Shown: in pieces, positions 28,101 to 47,371 of the stretch
Layout: each line of letters begins with the position of its first letter
How positions within the stretch are numbered: position 1 is the first letter of the stretch
Source of the DNA: Spinactinospora alkalitolerans
Lineage (GTDB): Bacteria; Actinomycetota; Actinomycetes; Streptosporangiales; Streptosporangiaceae
Direction: 5' to 3'
Length of the DNA: 64,000 nucleotides
Assembly (NCBI RefSeq): GCF_013408795.1
Contig: NZ_JACCCC010000001.1
Span: forward strand, 2,170,001-2,234,000
Program-made: the position numbers and the translations under genes
Notes under the pieces: generated by a model
What the model was told of the DNA's origin: nothing
Database searches by the model: none
The model's input: only the letters and a program-made list of their open reading frames with translations

Positions 28101-31100
28101 TTCGCCGAGGTGCTGGGCCTGGCCGAGGTCGGGATCGACGACGACTTCTTCGCCCTCGGCGGGCACTCGCTGGCCGCCACCCGGGTCGTCAACCGGATCC
28201 GCGACCTGCTCGGCGCCGACATCCGCATCCGCGACGTCTTCGACGCCCCCACGGTCGCCGACCTCGCCCCGCGCGTCGCCGCCGCGGACGCCGCCCGCCC
28301 GCCGCTCGCCCCGCGCCCCCGGCCCGAGCGCCCCCCGCTCTCGCACGCCCAACTGCGCCTGTGGTTCCTGGAGCGGCTGCACGGTCCCACCCCGACCTAC
28401 AACGTGCCCGTGGCGTTCCGGCTGCGCGGCGTTCTGGACGCCGACGCGCTGGCCGCGGCGCTGCGCGACGTGACGGCGCGGCACGAGACGCTGCGGACCC
28501 TCTACGCCGAGGACGGCCACACCCCCTACCAGCGGATCCTGTCCGCCGCCGACCCCGGGTTGGAGACCGTCGACGTCGCCGAGGCCGACCTGGCGGCGCA
28601 GGTGAAGCGCCGCCTGCACCGCCCGTTCGACATCACCCGTGACCTGCCCGTGCGCGCCACCCTGTTCCGGCTCGCGCCGCACGAGCACGTGCTCGTCCTG
28701 GTCTTCCACCACATCGCCGTCGACGAGTGGTCCGAGGCCCCCTTCACCCGCGACCTCGACGCCGCCTACGCCGCCCGCCGGGCAGGCCGCGCCCCCGAGT
28801 GGCCGACCCGCGAGATCGGCTACGCCGACCACGCGCTGTGGCAGCGCGAACGGCTCGGCGCCGCCGACGACCCCGACGGGCTCCTGGCCCGCCGCCTGGA
28901 CTTCTGGCGCACCGAGCTGCACGACCTGCCGGGGGAACCGGTGCTGCCGACCGACCGGCCGCGCCCGGCCGTGGCCAGTGGGCACGGCGGCACCGTGCCC
29001 TTCGAGCTGGACGCGGCCACGCGCGCCGCGATCGGCGGACTCGCTGCGGGCAGCGGCGCCACGGCGTTCATGGTGCTGCAGGGCGCCGTCGCGGTGCTGC
29101 TGCACCGGCTCGGCGCGGGTGAGGACATCCCCATCGGCACCCCGGTCGCCAACCGCGACGACGTCGCCGTGCACGACGCGGTCGGCCTGTTCCTGAACAT
29201 GCTGACGCTGCGCTGCGACCTGTCGGGCCGGCCGACCTTCCGCGACCTGCTCGCCCGCCTGCGCGGCGCCGACGTCGCGGCGTTCGCGCACGCCGACGCC
29301 CCCTTCGACCAGGTCGTGGAGGCGGTCAACCCGGCGCGCTCCCCGGGCCGGCATCCGCTGTTCCAGATCATGCTCACCTACCAGCGCGACCCCGACCGCT
29401 CCGGCCTGCTCGGCACCGAATCCGCCGTCGAGCCGGTCGACATCGACGTCGCAAAGCTCGACCTGGAGTTCACCTTCATCGAACGCCCGGGCCTCGACGG
29501 GCTCGCGGCCAACCTGCGCTACGCGACGGACCTGTTCGACCGGGGGACCGCCGAGGCGATGGTGCGGCGCCTGCGCGGCCTCATCGCCCAGATCGTCGCC
29601 GACCCCGACCGTCCGATCGGCGACCTGGAGATCCTGTCCGCGGCCGAACGGCGCCGGCTGCTGGAGGAGCCCAACGCGACCGGGTGCGCCGTGCCGGAGC
29701 GGCCGCTGCACCGCAGGATCGGCGACGTCGCGCGCGTGCACGGTGGGCGGGTCGCGGTGCGGTCGGGGGAGCGGGAGGTCTCCTATGCGGAGCTGGCGGC
29801 GATGGCCGATCGGTTGGCGGAGCGGCTGCGGGCGTGTGGCGCGGGTCCCGAGCGGGTGGTGGCGGTGGCGCTGCCGCGTTCGGTGGAGCTGGTCGCCGCG
29901 CTGCTGGCGGTGCAGCGGACGGGTGCGGCCTATCTGCCGGTCGATCCGGACTTTCCGGCCGGGCGCATCGGCCACATGCTCGCCGACTCCGGCGCGGTCC
30001 TGGCCGTCACCACCACCGCGATCGCGGCCGGGCTGCCCGACGGTACGCCGCACCTGCTGCTGGACGATCCCGCAACCGCGGAGGCCGCCGCGGCGGCGGA
30101 CGGGGCCCGGAGCGGCGCCGCCGGGACCGCGCCGGACGCGGCCGCTTATGTGCTCTACACGTCGGGTTCGACGGGGCGGCCCAAGGGGGTGGTGGTCTCG
30201 CAGGGGGCGTTGGGCAACTTCCTGGCCGACATGGCTGTTCGGTTCCCGTTGGGGCCGGAGGACCGGTGGCTGGCGGTGACCACGGTCGGCTTCGACATCT
30301 CGGCGCTGGAGTTGTATCTGCCGCTGCTGGCGGGGGCGACGCTGGTGCTGGCCGAGCGCGACACCGTGCGTGATCCCGAAGCGCTGGCCGCGCTGGCCGC
30401 CGCAGAGAGGGCGACGATCGTGCAGGCCACGCCCACGTTGTGGCAGGCGCTGGCCGAGGAGCGGCCCGAGGTGCTGACCGGTCTGCGGGTCCTGGTCGGC
30501 GGCGAGGCGCTGCCCCCGGCGCTCGCGGAGCGGCTGGCTTCGGGGGCGCGGTCGGTGACGAACCTGTACGGGCCGACCGAGACCACGATCTGGTCCACGG
30601 CGGCGCCGGTGCGCACGGGCGAGCCGGTCGGCATCGGCGGCCCGATCGCCAACACCCGGACCTACGTGCTCGATCCGGGGCTGCGGCCGGTGCCGACCGG
30701 GGTCGCCGGTGACCTCTACATCGCGGGGGCCGGCCTGGCGCGCGGCTACGCCAATCGATCGGGGCTGAGTGCGGAGCGGTTCGTGGCCGATCCGTTCGGT
30801 CCGCCCGGTTCGCGGATGTACCGTACCGGCGACCTCGCCCGCTGGCGCGGCGACGGCACGCTGGACTTCCTGGGGCGCACCGACCATCAGGTGAAGGTGC
30901 GCGGGTTCCGGATCGAGCCGGGCGAGGTCGAGGCGGCGCTGACCGGCTGCGGCGGCGTCGCCCAGGCCGTCGTCACCGCCCGGCCCGACCAGCGGGGCGC
31001 CGCGCGGCTGGTCGGCTACGTCGTGCCGCGCGCGGGTGCCGAACTCGATCTCGCGGAGGTGCGCGCCGACCTGGCCGCGCGGCTGCCGGAGTACATGGTG

Positions 31101-34100
31101 CCCTCGGCTCTGGTGGTGCTGAAGGCCTTCCCGCTCACCGAGAACCGCAAGATCGACCGCGCGGCGCTGCCCGAGCCCGACCTCGCGGGAGTGGTGGCCG
31201 GGCGCGGCCCGCGCGACGCGGTCGAGGAGCGGCTGTGCGCGGTCTTCGCCGAGGTGCTGGGCCTGGCCGAGGTCGGGATCGACGACGACTTCTTCGCCCT
31301 CGGCGGGCACTCGCTGGCCGCCGCACGGGCGGTCAACCGGGTCCGTGCCGACCTGGACGCCGGCGTCGGCGTCCGGGACCTGTTCGAGGCCCCCACGGTC
31401 GCGGACCTGGCGCCCCGGCTGGGCGCCGCCGCGGACGGCGGTCCGCGGCTGGAGCGCAGGGACCGGCCCGCACGCGTCCCCCTCTCGGCCGAGCAGCGCC
31501 GGCTGTGGTTCATCGACCAGCTCGACGGCCCGGCCGACACCTACAACGTGCCCTGGTCGCTGCGGGTGAGCGGTGTTCTGGACGCCGACGCTCTGGACGC
31601 CGCCCTGCGCGACGTGATCACCCGGCACGAGATCCTGCGCACGCGCTTTCCCGGCGTCGACGGACTGCCCGAGCAGCGGGTCACCGACGCCGCTGACCTG
31701 CCCGTTCCGCTGCTGCGGACCGACACCGGCGGCGCGCAGCCGGACGGGCGCCCGGACGAGCGCGTCGCCCGCGCCGCGGCCGAGCCCTTCGACCTGGCCG
31801 CCGACCTGCCCGTACGGGCCACGCTGTTCACCGTCGGTCCGGCCGAGCACGTGCTGCTCTTCCTGTTCCACCACATCGCCGTCGACGAGTGGTCGCAGGA
31901 GCCGTTCCTGCGCGATCTGGACGCGGCCTATGCGGCGCGGCTGTCGGGGCGTGCTCCGGAGTGGGCTCCGTTGCCGGTGCAGTACGCCGATTACGCGCTG
32001 TGGCGGGCCGAGCGGCTGGGCGATCCCGAGGACGCCGGGAGCGTGGCGGCCCGGCAGCGTGAGCACTGGGGCCGGGCGCTGCGCGGCCTGCCCGAGGAGA
32101 CGGGCCTGCCCACCGACCGACCGCGCCCGGCCGTCCTCGGCACCGACGGCGACGTGGTGCGCTTCGCCGTCCCCGCCGCGCTGTGCGAGGCGGCCGCCGA
32201 TCTGGCCTCGGCCACCGGCGCCACCCGGTTCATGATCCTGCGCGCCGCCGTCGCGGCGCTGCTGCACCGGCTCGGCGCGGGCGAGGACATCCCCATCGGC
32301 ACCCCGGCCACCACCCGCTCCGACGCCGCCGTGCACGACGCGGTCGGGTTCTTCCTCAACACGCTGGTGCTGCGTACCGACCTGAGCGGCGACCCGTCGT
32401 TCCGCGAGCTGCTGGAGCGTGTGCGTGCCGCCGACCTCGACGCCTTCGCACACGCCGACCTGCCCTTCGATCAGGTCGTGGACGCGGTCAACCCGGTCCG
32501 CTCGCGCGGTCGGCACCCGCTGTTCCAGGTGCTGGTCTCCCACCAGATCCGCCCCGATCGCACCGACCGGCTGCTCGGGCTGCGCACCCGCCTCGACGAC
32601 CTGGTCATTCACAGCGCCCGGTTCGACCTGGAGGTGGCGTTCATCGAACGGCCGGACGGCACCGGCCTGGACGCCGCGATTCGCTACGCCACCGCGTTGT
32701 TCGACCGCGACACCGTCGAGCGGTTCGGCGAGCGGCTGCTCCTGCTGCTGTCCGGCGCGCTGGCCGACCCCGACCGCCCGATCGGGGAGCCGTCGGTGCT
32801 CACCCCCGATGAGCGCCGCACGCTGGAGGAGGCCAACGCCACCGCCCATCCGGTGCCCGCGACGACGCTGACCGCGCTGCTGGCCGCGGGCACCGCCGAC
32901 GGCGCGGCCCCGGCCCTCCTGGTCGACGCGGCCGAGCCCGCGCGGCTGACGCGCGCGGAGTTCGAGGCGCGGGTGAACCGGCTGGCGCGGCTGCTGGCCG
33001 CCCGCGGCATCGGCCCGGAGCGGATCGTGGCCGTGGCCGCGCCGCGTTCGGTGGAGCTGGTCGTGGCGCTGCACGCCGTGGTCCGGGCCGGGGCGGCCTA
33101 CCTGCCGCTGGACACCGACCACCCGGCCGAGCGGCTGGCGTTCCTGCTCGACGACGCCCGGCCCGACTGCCTCCTGCTCACCGCGGAGACCGACCCGCTC
33201 GTTCCCCGCGCCGACGGGGTCGAGCGGATCGTGCTGGACGACCCGGCCGTCCTGGCCCGGCTGGCCGAGCAGCCGGTGACGCCGATCGGTCCGGCCGAGG
33301 CCGAGCGGCCGCGTCCTGACCATCCTGCCTATGTGATTTATACGTCGGGGTCGACGGGGTGGCCGAAGGGTGTGGTGGTGTCGCATGCGGCGGTCGTGAA
33401 TCGGTTGTTGTGGATGCAGGGCGCCTATCCGTTGACTGCTGCTGATCGGGTGGTGCAGAAGACGCCGGCGTCGTTCGATGTGTCGGTGTGGGAGTTCTTC
33501 TGGCCGTTTCTGGCGGGGGCCGGGTTGGTGGTGGCGCGGCCGGGCGGGCATCGTGATCCGGCCTATCTGGCGGAGTTGGTCCGGCGTCACGGTGTCACGG
33601 CGGCGCATTTCGTGCCGTCGATGCTGCGGGTGTTTCTGGAGGAGCCGTCTGCGGCCGCCTGTGCGGGGTTGCGTCGGGTGTTCGCTTCGGGTGAGGCGCT
33701 GGGCGGGGAGGTCGCTGAGCGTTTCGCGGCGGTGCTGCCGGGTGTCGAGTTGCATAATCTGTACGGTCCGACCGAGGCGGCGGTGGACGTCACCGCCTTC
33801 CCCGCGACCACGGCGCGATCGGATGCGCCGACCGCCGAGGGGAGGCCCGGATCACCGACCCCGGTGCCCATCGGGACCCCGGTGTGGAATACCCGCGCGC
33901 ACGTGCTGGACGGGCGGCTGCGCAGGGTGCCGCCGGGCGTGCCGGGGGAGCTGTACCTCGCCGGTGACCAGCTCGCCCGCGCCTACGCCAATCGATCGGG
34001 GCTGAGTGCGGAGCGGTTCGTGGCCGATCCGTTCGGTCCGGCGGGGACGCGGATGTATCGCACCGGTGACCTGGTGCGGCGCAACCGCGACGGGGTGCTG

Positions 34101-37100
34101 GAGTTCCTGGGCCGCACCGACTTCCAGGTCAAGGTCCGAGGCCTGCGGATCGAACTCGGCGAGATCGAGAGCGCGCTGGCGGCGCGGCCCGACGTCGCCG
34201 GATCGGTGGTCACCGCGCCCGAGACGGCCGGCGGCGGTCGGCGCCTGGTCGGCTACGTCGTGTCGCGCGGGCCGGCCGGGGTCGATCCCGAGGTGCTGCG
34301 CCGCGACCTGGCCGCGCGATTGCCCGAGTACATGGTCCCGGCCGCCGTCGTGGTGCTGGCGGAGTTCCCGCTCACCGTCAGCGGCAAGATCGACCGCGCC
34401 GCACTGCCCGAGCCCCGATCGGCTCCGGTCGCGGCGGACGGACCCGGCCGGACCCCGCACGACCCCGTGGCGGAGCTGCTCCGCCAGGTGTTCGGCGACG
34501 TCCTCGGCCTCGACGGGGTCGGCGTCGACGACGACTTCTTCGCCCTCGGCGGCAACTCGCTGGCCGCCGCCCGCGCGGCCAACCGGATCCGCGCGGGCCT
34601 GGGGCTCGACGCCGCGGTGGGAGACCTGTTCGAGGCCCCCACCGCCGCGGCCCTGGCCCGCAGGATCGGCGGGAACGCGGGCGGGGCGCGCCCGCCGATC
34701 CGGCCCCGGCGGCGGGACGGGGCTCCGCTGCCGCTGTCCGACGCCCAGCGGCGGATGTGGGTCACCGGCCGGGTCGATCCCGACGGCACCGCCTACAACG
34801 TTCCGTGGGTGCTGCGCGTGCGCGGCGACCTGGACGCCGAAGCGCTCGACGCGGCGCTGCGCGACGTGATCGCCCGGCACGAGGTGCTGCGTACCGTCTT
34901 CCCCGAGGTCGAGGGCGAACCGCGGCAGGAGGTGCGGCCCGCGCCGGTCGCACCCGTCCTGGACGTCGTCGACGCGGCGGGTGGTGACGCCGGTGACCTG
35001 GTGGCCGCCGCCGCGCGCCGCCCGTTCGACCTGCGGGCGGAGCCCGCGTTCCGGCCGACGCTGTTCACCGTCGGTCCGGCCGAGCACGTGCTGCTCTTCC
35101 TGTTCCACCACATCGCCGTCGACGAGTGGTCGCAGGAGCCGTTCCTGCGTGATCTGGACGCGGCCTATGCGGCGCGGTCGGCCGGACGGGAGCCGGAGTG
35201 GGCTCCGTTGCCGGTGCAGTACGCCGATTACGCGCTGTGGCGGGCCGAGTGGTTGGGCGATCCCGAGGACGCCGGGAGCGTGGCGGCCCGGCAGCGTGAG
35301 CACTGGGGCCGGGCGCTGCGCGGCCTGCCCGAGGAGATCGCCCTGCCCACCGACCGGCCGCGCCCGGCCGTGCGCACCGCCGAGGGCGGCGCTGTCGGCG
35401 TCGAGGTGCCTCCGGAACTGGGCCGCGCGCTCACCGAGCTGGGCCGCGCGCGCGGTGCGACCCCGTTCATGGTGCTCAAGGCCGCGGTGGCCGCCCTGCT
35501 GCACCGGCTCGGCGCGGGCGAGGACATCCCGCTGGGCAGCCCGGCCACCACCCGCTCCAACGAGGCGGTGCACGACGCGGTCGGGTTCTTCCTCAACACG
35601 CTGGTGCTGCGCGCCGACCTGAGCGGCGCCCCGTCGTTCGGAGAGCTCGTGGAGCGCGTGCGCGCCGCCGACCTCGGCGCCTTCGCACACGCCGACCTCT
35701 CCTTCGACCGCGTCGTGGACGCGGTCAACCCCGCCCGCTCCCTCAACCGCAATCCGCTGTTCCAGACGATGGTCTCCCACCAGATCCGCCCCGAGCGCGC
35801 CGACCGCCTGTTCGGGCTGGAGACCCGCGTCGACGACACCGCGGTGCAGGGCGCCCGGTTCGACCTGGAGTTCGAGTTCGTCCAGGTTCCCGGGCGGGAC
35901 GGGCTGACAGCGGCGCTGCGCTACTCCGCCGACCTGTTCGACCGCTCCACGGCCGAGGGCATGGCGGCGCGGCTGGTCCGGCTGCTCGGCGCCGCGCTGG
36001 CCGACCCGGCGCTGCCGGTCGGTGAACTGGAGGTGCTCTCCGAGGAGGAGCGCCGCATGCTGGAGGAGGCCAACGCCACCGCCCACCCGGTCGAGGCGGC
36101 GACGCTGCCCGATCTCGTGGCGCGCGGCGCGGCGCGACCGGACGCCCTCGCCCTCGTCCTCTCCGGCGAGCACGCCGAGGAGAGGCTGACGCGCGCGGAG
36201 TTCGAGGCCCGGGTCAACCGCCTCGCGCGCCGGCTCATCAGCGAGGGCGCCGGTCCGGACCGGGTGGTCGCCGTGGCGCTGCCGCGTTCGGTGGAGCTGG
36301 TCGTGGCGCTGCACGCCGTGGTCCGGGCCGGGGCGGCCTACCTGCCGCTGGACCTGGACCATCCGGCGGACCGGTTGGCGTTCATGCTCGACGACGCGCG
36401 TCCGGTGTGCGCGCTGCTCGACCCGGTGAGCGCCGAGGTCGTGCCGGACGCGCCCGGCACGGCGCGCCTGGTCCTCGGCACCGCCGAGACCGACGGCGAC
36501 CTCGCCCGGCGCGACGCCGCCCCGGTCGCCGACGGCGAGCGCCGCGCCCCGCTGCGCCCCGCGCACGCGGCCTATGTGATTTATACGTCGGGGTCGACGG
36601 GGTGGCCGAAGGGTGTGGTGGTGTCGCATGCGGCGGTCGTGAATCGGTTGTTGTGGATGCAGGGCGCCTATCCGTTGACTGCTGCTGATCGGGTGGTGCA
36701 GAAGACGCCGGCGTCGTTCGATGTGTCGGTGTGGGAGTTCTTCTGGCCGTTTCTGGCGGGGGCCGGGTTGGTGGTGGCGCGGCCGGGCGGGCATCGTGAT
36801 CCGGCCTATCTGGCGGAGTTGGTCCGGCGTCACGGTGTCACGGCGGCGCATTTCGTGCCGTCGATGCTGCGGGTGTTTCTGGAGGAGCCGTCTGCGGCCG
36901 CCTGTGCGGGGTTGCGTCGGGTGTTCGCTTCGGGTGAGGCGCTGGGCGGGGAGGTCGCTGAGCGTTTCGCGGCGGTGCTGCCGGGTGTCGAGTTGCATAA
37001 TCTGTACGGTCCGACCGAGGCGGCGGTGGACGTCACCGCCTTCCCCGCGACCACGGCGCGATCGGATGCGCCGGTCCCGATCGGCACCCCGGTGTGGAAC

Positions 37101-39413
37101 ACCGCCTGCCACGTGCTGGACGAGTGGCTGCGGCCCGTGCCCCCCGGCGTTCCCGGCGAGCTGTACCTGGCCGGTACGCAGTTGGCCCGCTGTTACCTCG
37201 GCCGTGCGGGGCTGAGTGCGGAGCGGTTCGTGGCCGATCCGTTCGGTCCGCCCGGTTCGCGGATGTATCGCACCGGTGACCTGGTGCGGCGCAACCGCGA
37301 CGGGGTGCTGGAGTTCCTGGGCCGCACCGACTTCCAGGTCAAGGTCCGAGGCCTGCGGATCGAACTCGGCGAGATCGAGAGCGCGCTGGCGGCGCGGCCC
37401 GACGTCGCCGGATCGGTGGTCACCGCGCCCGAGACGGCCGGCGGCGGTCGGCGCCTGGTCGGCTACGTCGTGTCGCGCGGGCCGGCCGGGGTCGATCCCG
37501 AGGTGCTGCGCCGCGACCTGGCCGCGCGATTGCCCGAGTACATGGTCCCGGCCGCCGTCGTGGTGCTGGCGGAGTTCCCGCTCACCGTCAGCGGCAAGAT
37601 CGACCGCGCCGCACTGCCGGTGCCCGACCCCGCGGCCGACGCCGGGCGCGGCCGGGCCGCCCGCGACGCGGCGGAGGAGACGCTGTGCGCGCTCTTCGCC
37701 GAGGTGCTGCGCGTGGACCGGGTCGGCGTCGACGACGGGTTCTTCGCCCTGGGCGGCGACAGCATCCTCGCCATCCAACTGGTCGCCCGCGCCCGGGCGC
37801 ACGGGCTCGGACTCGCCACCGGCGACGTCTTCCGGCACCAGACGCCGGCGCTGCTGGCCCCCTCGGCCCGCAGGCTTCCCTCGGCGCGGACCGCGGCCGC
37901 GGCCCCCGGCACCGAGGACGGGGCCGAGTCGGGGGAGGTCCCGCTCACCCCGGTCATGCACTGGCTGCGCGAGCGCGGCGGCCCGATCGACCGGTTCAGC
38001 CAGGCCATGCTGCTGCGCACGCCGGTCGGGGCCGACGAGCCCCGGCTCACCGAAGTGCTCCAGGCGGTCCTGGACCGCCACGCCATGCTGCGTTCCAGGC
38101 TGGAGATCGACGGCGCCGGGCGGTGGCGGCTCACCGCAGCCGAGCCCGGCGCGGTCGAGGCCAAGGAGGTTCTGCGGCGGGTCGACGTCGCCGGATGCGG
38201 CGCCGCGGCGCTGGAGGAGGAGATCCGCGCGGCGGGCGAGGCCGCCCAGGCCGAACTGGCCCCGGCCGCAGGAGTCGTGGTCCGCGCGGTGTGGCTGGAC
38301 CCGGGCGCCCGGGAGGCGGGGCGGCTGCTGCTGGTCGTGCACCACCTGGCCGTGGACGGCGTGTCCTGGCGGATCCTCATCGGCGACATCGCCGCGGCGT
38401 GGCGCGACGTCGCCGCCGGCCGCCGGCCCGCCCCGGCACCGGCGACGGCCTCCTTCATCCAATGGGCTCGCGGCCTGCACGAGGTCGCGGCGCATCCCGA
38501 CCGCCGGGCCGAGCTGGAGCACTGGGGCGCGGTCGCCCGGATGCCGGATCCGCCGCTGACCGAACGCCCGCTCGACCCGGCGCGCGACACCCAGGCGAGC
38601 ACGCTGCGGCTCACCCTCGGCCTGCCCGCCGAGGAGACCGGGCCGCTGCTCACGCGGGTGCCCGAGGTCTTCCGCGCCGGAGTCAACGACGCGCTCGTCA
38701 CCGCGCTGGCGCTGGCCGTCGCGCATTGGCGGTCCCGGCGCGGGCGCGGCGGCGCGCACCTGCCGGTCCGGTTGCAGATGGAGGGGCACGGCCGGGAGTC
38801 CGACCTACTCGGCCTGCCCGACGTCTCCGCCACCGTCGGCTGGTTCACCAGCGTCTTCCCCGTCGGCCTGGACCTGTCCGGGATCGACCCGGCCCAGGCC
38901 CGCACCGGCGGCCCGGCCATGGGGCGGGCGCTCAAGCGGGTGAAGGAGGCGCTGCGCGACGTCCCGGCCAAGGGCGTGGGCTACGGGCTGCTGCGCCACC
39001 TGGACGCCGCGGCCGCCGAGCGGTTGGCCGCGGCGCCGGAGCCGCAGATCCTGTTCAACTACCTGGGTCGGCTGGCCGTCACGGGGGACGGGCCGGAGTG
39101 GACGGTCGCGCCGGAGACGGCCGCGGTTCCGCCCGGGGCCGATCCCGCGCTGCCCGTGCGCCACCCGCTGGAGATCAACGCCGTCACCCACGACCGCGCG
39201 GACGGGCCGGTCCTGACCGCCACCTGGATCTGGCCCGAGGGCGTGCTGGCCGAGGAGGCGGTGCGCGAGCTCGCCCGCGACTGGTTCGACTTCCTCGGCG
39301 CACTGGTGCGGCACGCCCAGGCCCCCGCGGCCGGCGGGCACACCCCGTCCGACCTCGGCCTGGTGGACCTCAGCCAGGAAGAGATCGACGACCTCGAATC
39401 GGAGTGGCTGTGA
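25176..39413 (+). CDS. Four-module NRPS, C-A-T x4 then E
   Basis: 4745 residues. Module 1: C (HHIIADAYA at about 142), A (about 467-960), T (Ser998). Module 2: C (from 1050; HHIAVDEW), A (from 1516), T (Ser2046). Module 3: C (from 2100), A ([10 protein letters not shown] at 2722), T (Ser3128). Module 4: C (from 3186), A ([10 protein letters not shown] at 3803), T (GGDSI, Ser4196), then an epimerase ([11 protein letters not shown] at 4389, EGHGRE at 4536, NYLGR at 4628). My hand-read pocket codes are DILQLGLIWK (Gly) in modules 1 and 2 and DVWHFSLVDK (Ser) in 3 and 4, giving DHB-Gly-Gly-Ser-D-Ser. C domains 2-4 have Glu after HHxxxD instead of Gly. A1/A2 and A3/A4 share near-identical DNA. ATG 25176 follows GGGAGC. 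Confidence 0.95.
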   Translation: MTHASADRLALTGAQAGVWYAQQVDPDSPIYNVGQYVDLPGPIDTGAFTSALRRVVAETEALRSRIVEAADSVWQEIGEPCESGAFAPLLLDLRGEADPFGAAMAWMRAEMARPVDPVAGPLFTYALLRVADERHLWFQRFHHIIADAYAITALARRVAEVYTRIAAGADPGRGGGTGGLAAVVAEEAGYSGSRRCADDRAYWSDLLADRPEPVLLSDAPPVQPRAVLRAEAGVDAATLARLAEAAEAAGANWAEAVVAAFAGYVHRRTGARDVVLGMPAMGRLGSASLRTPSMVVNVVPLRLGVRPGDAVGDLLRHTADRLRDLRAHQRYRAEDIRRDLNLVGRAAGLYGPVVNIKAFDYDLRFGGVRGTTHTLSEGPVDDASLSVYRDGDGLRLELNGNAARYTGDDLAERLAEFGRVLAGLPGADALATRRVAALDPVSQRRRRSALDASATAPGAPPVQPVADRVSDLARVHGGRVAVRSGEREVSYAELAAMADRLAERLRACGAGPERVVAVALPRSVELVAALLAVQRTGAAYLPVDPDFPAGRIGHMLADSGAALLVTTSDLDRDLPVGPARVLVDAPEEPAAGPRGGAPAARPGIPDEAAYVLYTSGSTGRPKGVVVSQGALGNFLADMAGRFPLGPEDRWLAVTTVGFDISALELYLPLLAGATLVLAERDTVRDPRALGDLIVQTGATIMQATPTLWQALAEERPEVLTGLRVLVGGEALPPALAERLAGSGREATNLYGPTETTIWSTAAPVRTGEPVGIGGPIAGTGIRVLDSALSPLPVGRAGDLYIAGAGLARGYAGRADLTAERFVADPFGPPGSRMYRTGDLARWRGDGTLDFLGRTDHQVKVRGFRIEPGEVEAALTGCGGVAQAVAVPREDTPGRPYLAGYLVPRAGAELDLVEVRADLAARLPEYMVPSALVVLEAFPLTENRKIDRAALPEPDLAGTPSGRGPRDAVEERLCAVFAEVLGLAEVGIDDDFFALGGHSLAATRVVNRIRDLLGADIRIRDVFDAPTVADLAPRVAAADAARPPLAPRPRPERPPLSHAQLRLWFLERLHGPTPTYNVPVAFRLRGVLDADALAAALRDVTARHETLRTLYAEDGHTPYQRILSAADPGLETVDVAEADLAAQVKRRLHRPFDITRDLPVRATLFRLAPHEHVLVLVFHHIAVDEWSEAPFTRDLDAAYAARRAGRAPEWPTREIGYADHALWQRERLGAADDPDGLLARRLDFWRTELHDLPGEPVLPTDRPRPAVASGHGGTVPFELDAATRAAIGGLAAGSGATAFMVLQGAVAVLLHRLGAGEDIPIGTPVANRDDVAVHDAVGLFLNMLTLRCDLSGRPTFRDLLARLRGADVAAFAHADAPFDQVVEAVNPARSPGRHPLFQIMLTYQRDPDRSGLLGTESAVEPVDIDVAKLDLEFTFIERPGLDGLAANLRYATDLFDRGTAEAMVRRLRGLIAQIVADPDRPIGDLEILSAAERRRLLEEPNATGCAVPERPLHRRIGDVARVHGGRVAVRSGEREVSYAELAAMADRLAERLRACGAGPERVVAVALPRSVELVAALLAVQRTGAAYLPVDPDFPAGRIGHMLADSGAVLAVTTTAIAAGLPDGTPHLLLDDPATAEAAAAADGARSGAAGTAPDAAAYVLYTSGSTGRPKGVVVSQGALGNFLADMAVRFPLGPEDRWLAVTTVGFDISALELYLPLLAGATLVLAERDTVRDPEALAALAAAERATIVQATPTLWQALAEERPEVLTGLRVLVGGEALPPALAERLASGARSVTNLYGPTETTIWSTAAPVRTGEPVGIGGPIANTRTYVLDPGLRPVPTGVAGDLYIAGAGLARGYANRSGLSAERFVADPFGPPGSRMYRTGDLARWRGDGTLDFLGRTDHQVKVRGFRIEPGEVEAALTGCGGVAQAVVTARPDQRGAARLVGYVVPRAGAELDLAEVRADLAARLPEYMVPSALVVLKAFPLTENRKIDRAALPEPDLAGVVAGRGPRDAVEERLCAVFAEVLGLAEVGIDDDFFALGGHSLAAARAVNRVRADLDAGVGVRDLFEAPTVADLAPRLGAAADGGPRLERRDRPARVPLSAEQRRLWFIDQLDGPADTYNVPWSLRVSGVLDADALDAALRDVITRHEILRTRFPGVDGLPEQRVTDAADLPVPLLRTDTGGAQPDGRPDERVARAAAEPFDLAADLPVRATLFTVGPAEHVLLFLFHHIAVDEWSQEPFLRDLDAAYAARLSGRAPEWAPLPVQYADYALWRAERLGDPEDAGSVAARQREHWGRALRGLPEETGLPTDRPRPAVLGTDGDVVRFAVPAALCEAAADLASATGATRFMILRAAVAALLHRLGAGEDIPIGTPATTRSDAAVHDAVGFFLNTLVLRTDLSGDPSFRELLERVRAADLDAFAHADLPFDQVVDAVNPVRSRGRHPLFQVLVSHQIRPDRTDRLLGLRTRLDDLVIHSARFDLEVAFIERPDGTGLDAAIRYATALFDRDTVERFGERLLLLLSGALADPDRPIGEPSVLTPDERRTLEEANATAHPVPATTLTALLAAGTADGAAPALLVDAAEPARLTRAEFEARVNRLARLLAARGIGPERIVAVAAPRSVELVVALHAVVRAGAAYLPLDTDHPAERLAFLLDDARPDCLLLTAETDPLVPRADGVERIVLDDPAVLARLAEQPVTPIGPAEAERPRPDHPAYVIYTSGSTGWPKGVVVSHAAVVNRLLWMQGAYPLTAADRVVQKTPASFDVSVWEFFWPFLAGAGLVVARPGGHRDPAYLAELVRRHGVTAAHFVPSMLRVFLEEPSAAACAGLRRVFASGEALGGEVAERFAAVLPGVELHNLYGPTEAAVDVTAFPATTARSDAPTAEGRPGSPTPVPIGTPVWNTRAHVLDGRLRRVPPGVPGELYLAGDQLARAYANRSGLSAERFVADPFGPAGTRMYRTGDLVRRNRDGVLEFLGRTDFQVKVRGLRIELGEIESALAARPDVAGSVVTAPETAGGGRRLVGYVVSRGPAGVDPEVLRRDLAARLPEYMVPAAVVVLAEFPLTVSGKIDRAALPEPRSAPVAADGPGRTPHDPVAELLRQVFGDVLGLDGVGVDDDFFALGGNSLAAARAANRIRAGLGLDAAVGDLFEAPTAAALARRIGGNAGGARPPIRPRRRDGAPLPLSDAQRRMWVTGRVDPDGTAYNVPWVLRVRGDLDAEALDAALRDVIARHEVLRTVFPEVEGEPRQEVRPAPVAPVLDVVDAAGGDAGDLVAAAARRPFDLRAEPAFRPTLFTVGPAEHVLLFLFHHIAVDEWSQEPFLRDLDAAYAARSAGREPEWAPLPVQYADYALWRAEWLGDPEDAGSVAARQREHWGRALRGLPEEIALPTDRPRPAVRTAEGGAVGVEVPPELGRALTELGRARGATPFMVLKAAVAALLHRLGAGEDIPLGSPATTRSNEAVHDAVGFFLNTLVLRADLSGAPSFGELVERVRAADLGAFAHADLSFDRVVDAVNPARSLNRNPLFQTMVSHQIRPERADRLFGLETRVDDTAVQGARFDLEFEFVQVPGRDGLTAALRYSADLFDRSTAEGMAARLVRLLGAALADPALPVGELEVLSEEERRMLEEANATAHPVEAATLPDLVARGAARPDALALVLSGEHAEERLTRAEFEARVNRLARRLISEGAGPDRVVAVALPRSVELVVALHAVVRAGAAYLPLDLDHPADRLAFMLDDARPVCALLDPVSAEVVPDAPGTARLVLGTAETDGDLARRDAAPVADGERRAPLRPAHAAYVIYTSGSTGWPKGVVVSHAAVVNRLLWMQGAYPLTAADRVVQKTPASFDVSVWEFFWPFLAGAGLVVARPGGHRDPAYLAELVRRHGVTAAHFVPSMLRVFLEEPSAAACAGLRRVFASGEALGGEVAERFAAVLPGVELHNLYGPTEAAVDVTAFPATTARSDAPVPIGTPVWNTACHVLDEWLRPVPPGVPGELYLAGTQLARCYLGRAGLSAERFVADPFGPPGSRMYRTGDLVRRNRDGVLEFLGRTDFQVKVRGLRIELGEIESALAARPDVAGSVVTAPETAGGGRRLVGYVVSRGPAGVDPEVLRRDLAARLPEYMVPAAVVVLAEFPLTVSGKIDRAALPVPDPAADAGRGRAARDAAEETLCALFAEVLRVDRVGVDDGFFALGGDSILAIQLVARARAHGLGLATGDVFRHQTPALLAPSARRLPSARTAAAAPGTEDGAESGEVPLTPVMHWLRERGGPIDRFSQAMLLRTPVGADEPRLTEVLQAVLDRHAMLRSRLEIDGAGRWRLTAAEPGAVEAKEVLRRVDVAGCGAAALEEEIRAAGEAAQAELAPAAGVVVRAVWLDPGAREAGRLLLVVHHLAVDGVSWRILIGDIAAAWRDVAAGRRPAPAPATASFIQWARGLHEVAAHPDRRAELEHWGAVARMPDPPLTERPLDPARDTQASTLRLTLGLPAEETGPLLTRVPEVFRAGVNDALVTALALAVAHWRSRRGRGGAHLPVRLQMEGHGRESDLLGLPDVSATVGWFTSVFPVGLDLSGIDPAQARTGGPAMGRALKRVKEALRDVPAKGVGYGLLRHLDAAAAERLAAAPEPQILFNYLGRLAVTGDGPEWTVAPETAAVPPGADPALPVRHPLEINAVTHDRADGPVLTATWIWPEGVLAEEAVRELARDWFDFLGALVRHAQAPAAGGHTPSDLGLVDLSQEEIDDLESEWL
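26607..26857 (+). repeat. A1 copy of tract shared by A1 and A2
   Basis: The DNA of the N-terminal A-domain part in module 1 is nearly base-for-base the same as 29744-29994 in module 2 (offset 3137). Further shared blocks follow (around 27000-27235 with 30142-30377). The shared blocks use more T/G-ending codons than their surroundings. Confidence 0.8.
29744..29994 (+). repeat. A2 copy of tract shared by A1 and A2
   Basis: Partner of 26607-26857. Same sequence by eye, inside the second Gly-type adenylation domain. Confidence 0.8.
33327..33830 (+). repeat. A3 copy of a 504-bp identical A-domain tract
   Basis: Runs from the A3-motif ([10 protein letters not shown]) through the whole substrate pocket. 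It matches 36570-37073 without a difference I could see. It is rich in codons such as TAT, GAT, TTG and GTG that are rare in flanking DNA. Confidence 0.88.
36570..37073 (+). repeat. A4 copy of a 504-bp identical A-domain tract
   Basis: Partner of 33327-33830, offset 3243. A second shared block (34051-34408 with 37261-37618) covers the A-domain C-terminal part. Confidence 0.88.
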
Positions 39414-40221
39414 ACAGCGGACCCTGGCCAGTGGGGAGGTCGGAACCTCGGCCCCAGGAGATCTCGAACCTCAACCCCAGGGGGTTTTCAAGGCCCGCCG
39501 CAGGAGGAGGGGGTGCGCGCGGGTGGGGGCGCGTGTTCCTTGGCCGCAGGGGGTCTGTAGGGCCCGCCGCAGGAGAGGTGGAAGAGGCCTTGACTTCAGG
39601 GGGTGTGAAGGTCCGCCGCAGGAGGGAGGGCGTGCGGGTGGGCGATTCTCTCGCGTGGCCGAAGGTCCGTGGACGCAAAATCGCCTTCCCGCGCGCGAAG
39701 CGCACGCCGACGCCGTGGGCGCGGCAGGCGTCGCGGTTTCGGGGCGGTGGTCAGGGCGGCGGTGTGCGGTTGAAGCCTTGGGGCGGGGCTCAAGCCCTGT
39801 GGCCGGTGTTTCACGCGCTCGGTGGCCGAGGCGGGCGGGCACGGTGGCCCGCGCCTTCACCGCGCGCCGAAACCATGGTCGCGTCCTGGCGCTCGAGGTG
39901 GCGGCGTGGGTGGCGCGGCGCCGGGGCGATCCCTTTGGGGGCCTTCGGCCGCGCGAGAGGATCGCCCGGTCACCGCGGGCCCCTCCTGCGGCTGAGGTTT
40001 CACGACCCCCGGTGGCCGAGGAGGGCCCGCACCAGTGTCCGGCCACTGCGGATCCCACCTGCGGCTGAGGTTCAAGCCTCAGTGGCCGAGGTGGGCGGGT
40101 CGGCGGCCCCTCGGCGTCCCGCCTCCACCTGTCGTCGCCCGCATCGCCGTCTCAGGGCCGACGGACACCCACGCACCCACGTCAGCGAAGCAGCACCGGT
40201 ACGACCAGAGCGGAGGCCCGC
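39414..40221. other. 808-bp non-coding repetitive spacer between the two NRPS genes
   Basis: No frame here has protein-like features. It holds short direct repeats: GGCCCGCCGCAGGAG at 39492 and 39561 with a variant at 39610, and CTGCGGCTGAGGTT at 39986 and 40059. It also has many copies of GTGGCCGAGG-like words and GCGATTCTCTCGC/GCGAGAGGATCGC words that can pair. Similar words occur at 16.1-16.3 kb. NRPS genes for one product are usually nearly contiguous, so this looks inserted or expanded. No transposase remnant is evident. Confidence 0.6.
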
Positions 40222-47292
<7,071 letters not shown>

Positions 47293-47371
47293 CGGACGAG
47301 CGCGCGCGGCTCTGCCCGCCGCGCACCGCATCCGGTGACCTCGCAATCGAACACCACCCCGAGGAGCAGAC

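Noticed and set aside
24771-33755. 2994-codon open frame on the minus strand
   Set aside because: It is antisense to the NRPS gene, whose domain motifs are unmistakable. Long antisense frames are normal in DNA with very high GC at third positions. No protein features.
33852-38789. 1645-codon minus-strand frame, and a similar one at 40072-45372
   Set aside because: Shadows of the NRPS genes in the antisense frame, with low-complexity Arg/Gly/Ala/His composition.
39523-40068. Open frames on both strands in the NRPS spacer
   Set aside because: Composition follows the DNA repeats, with no domain features, no ribosome site and no consistent codon bias.
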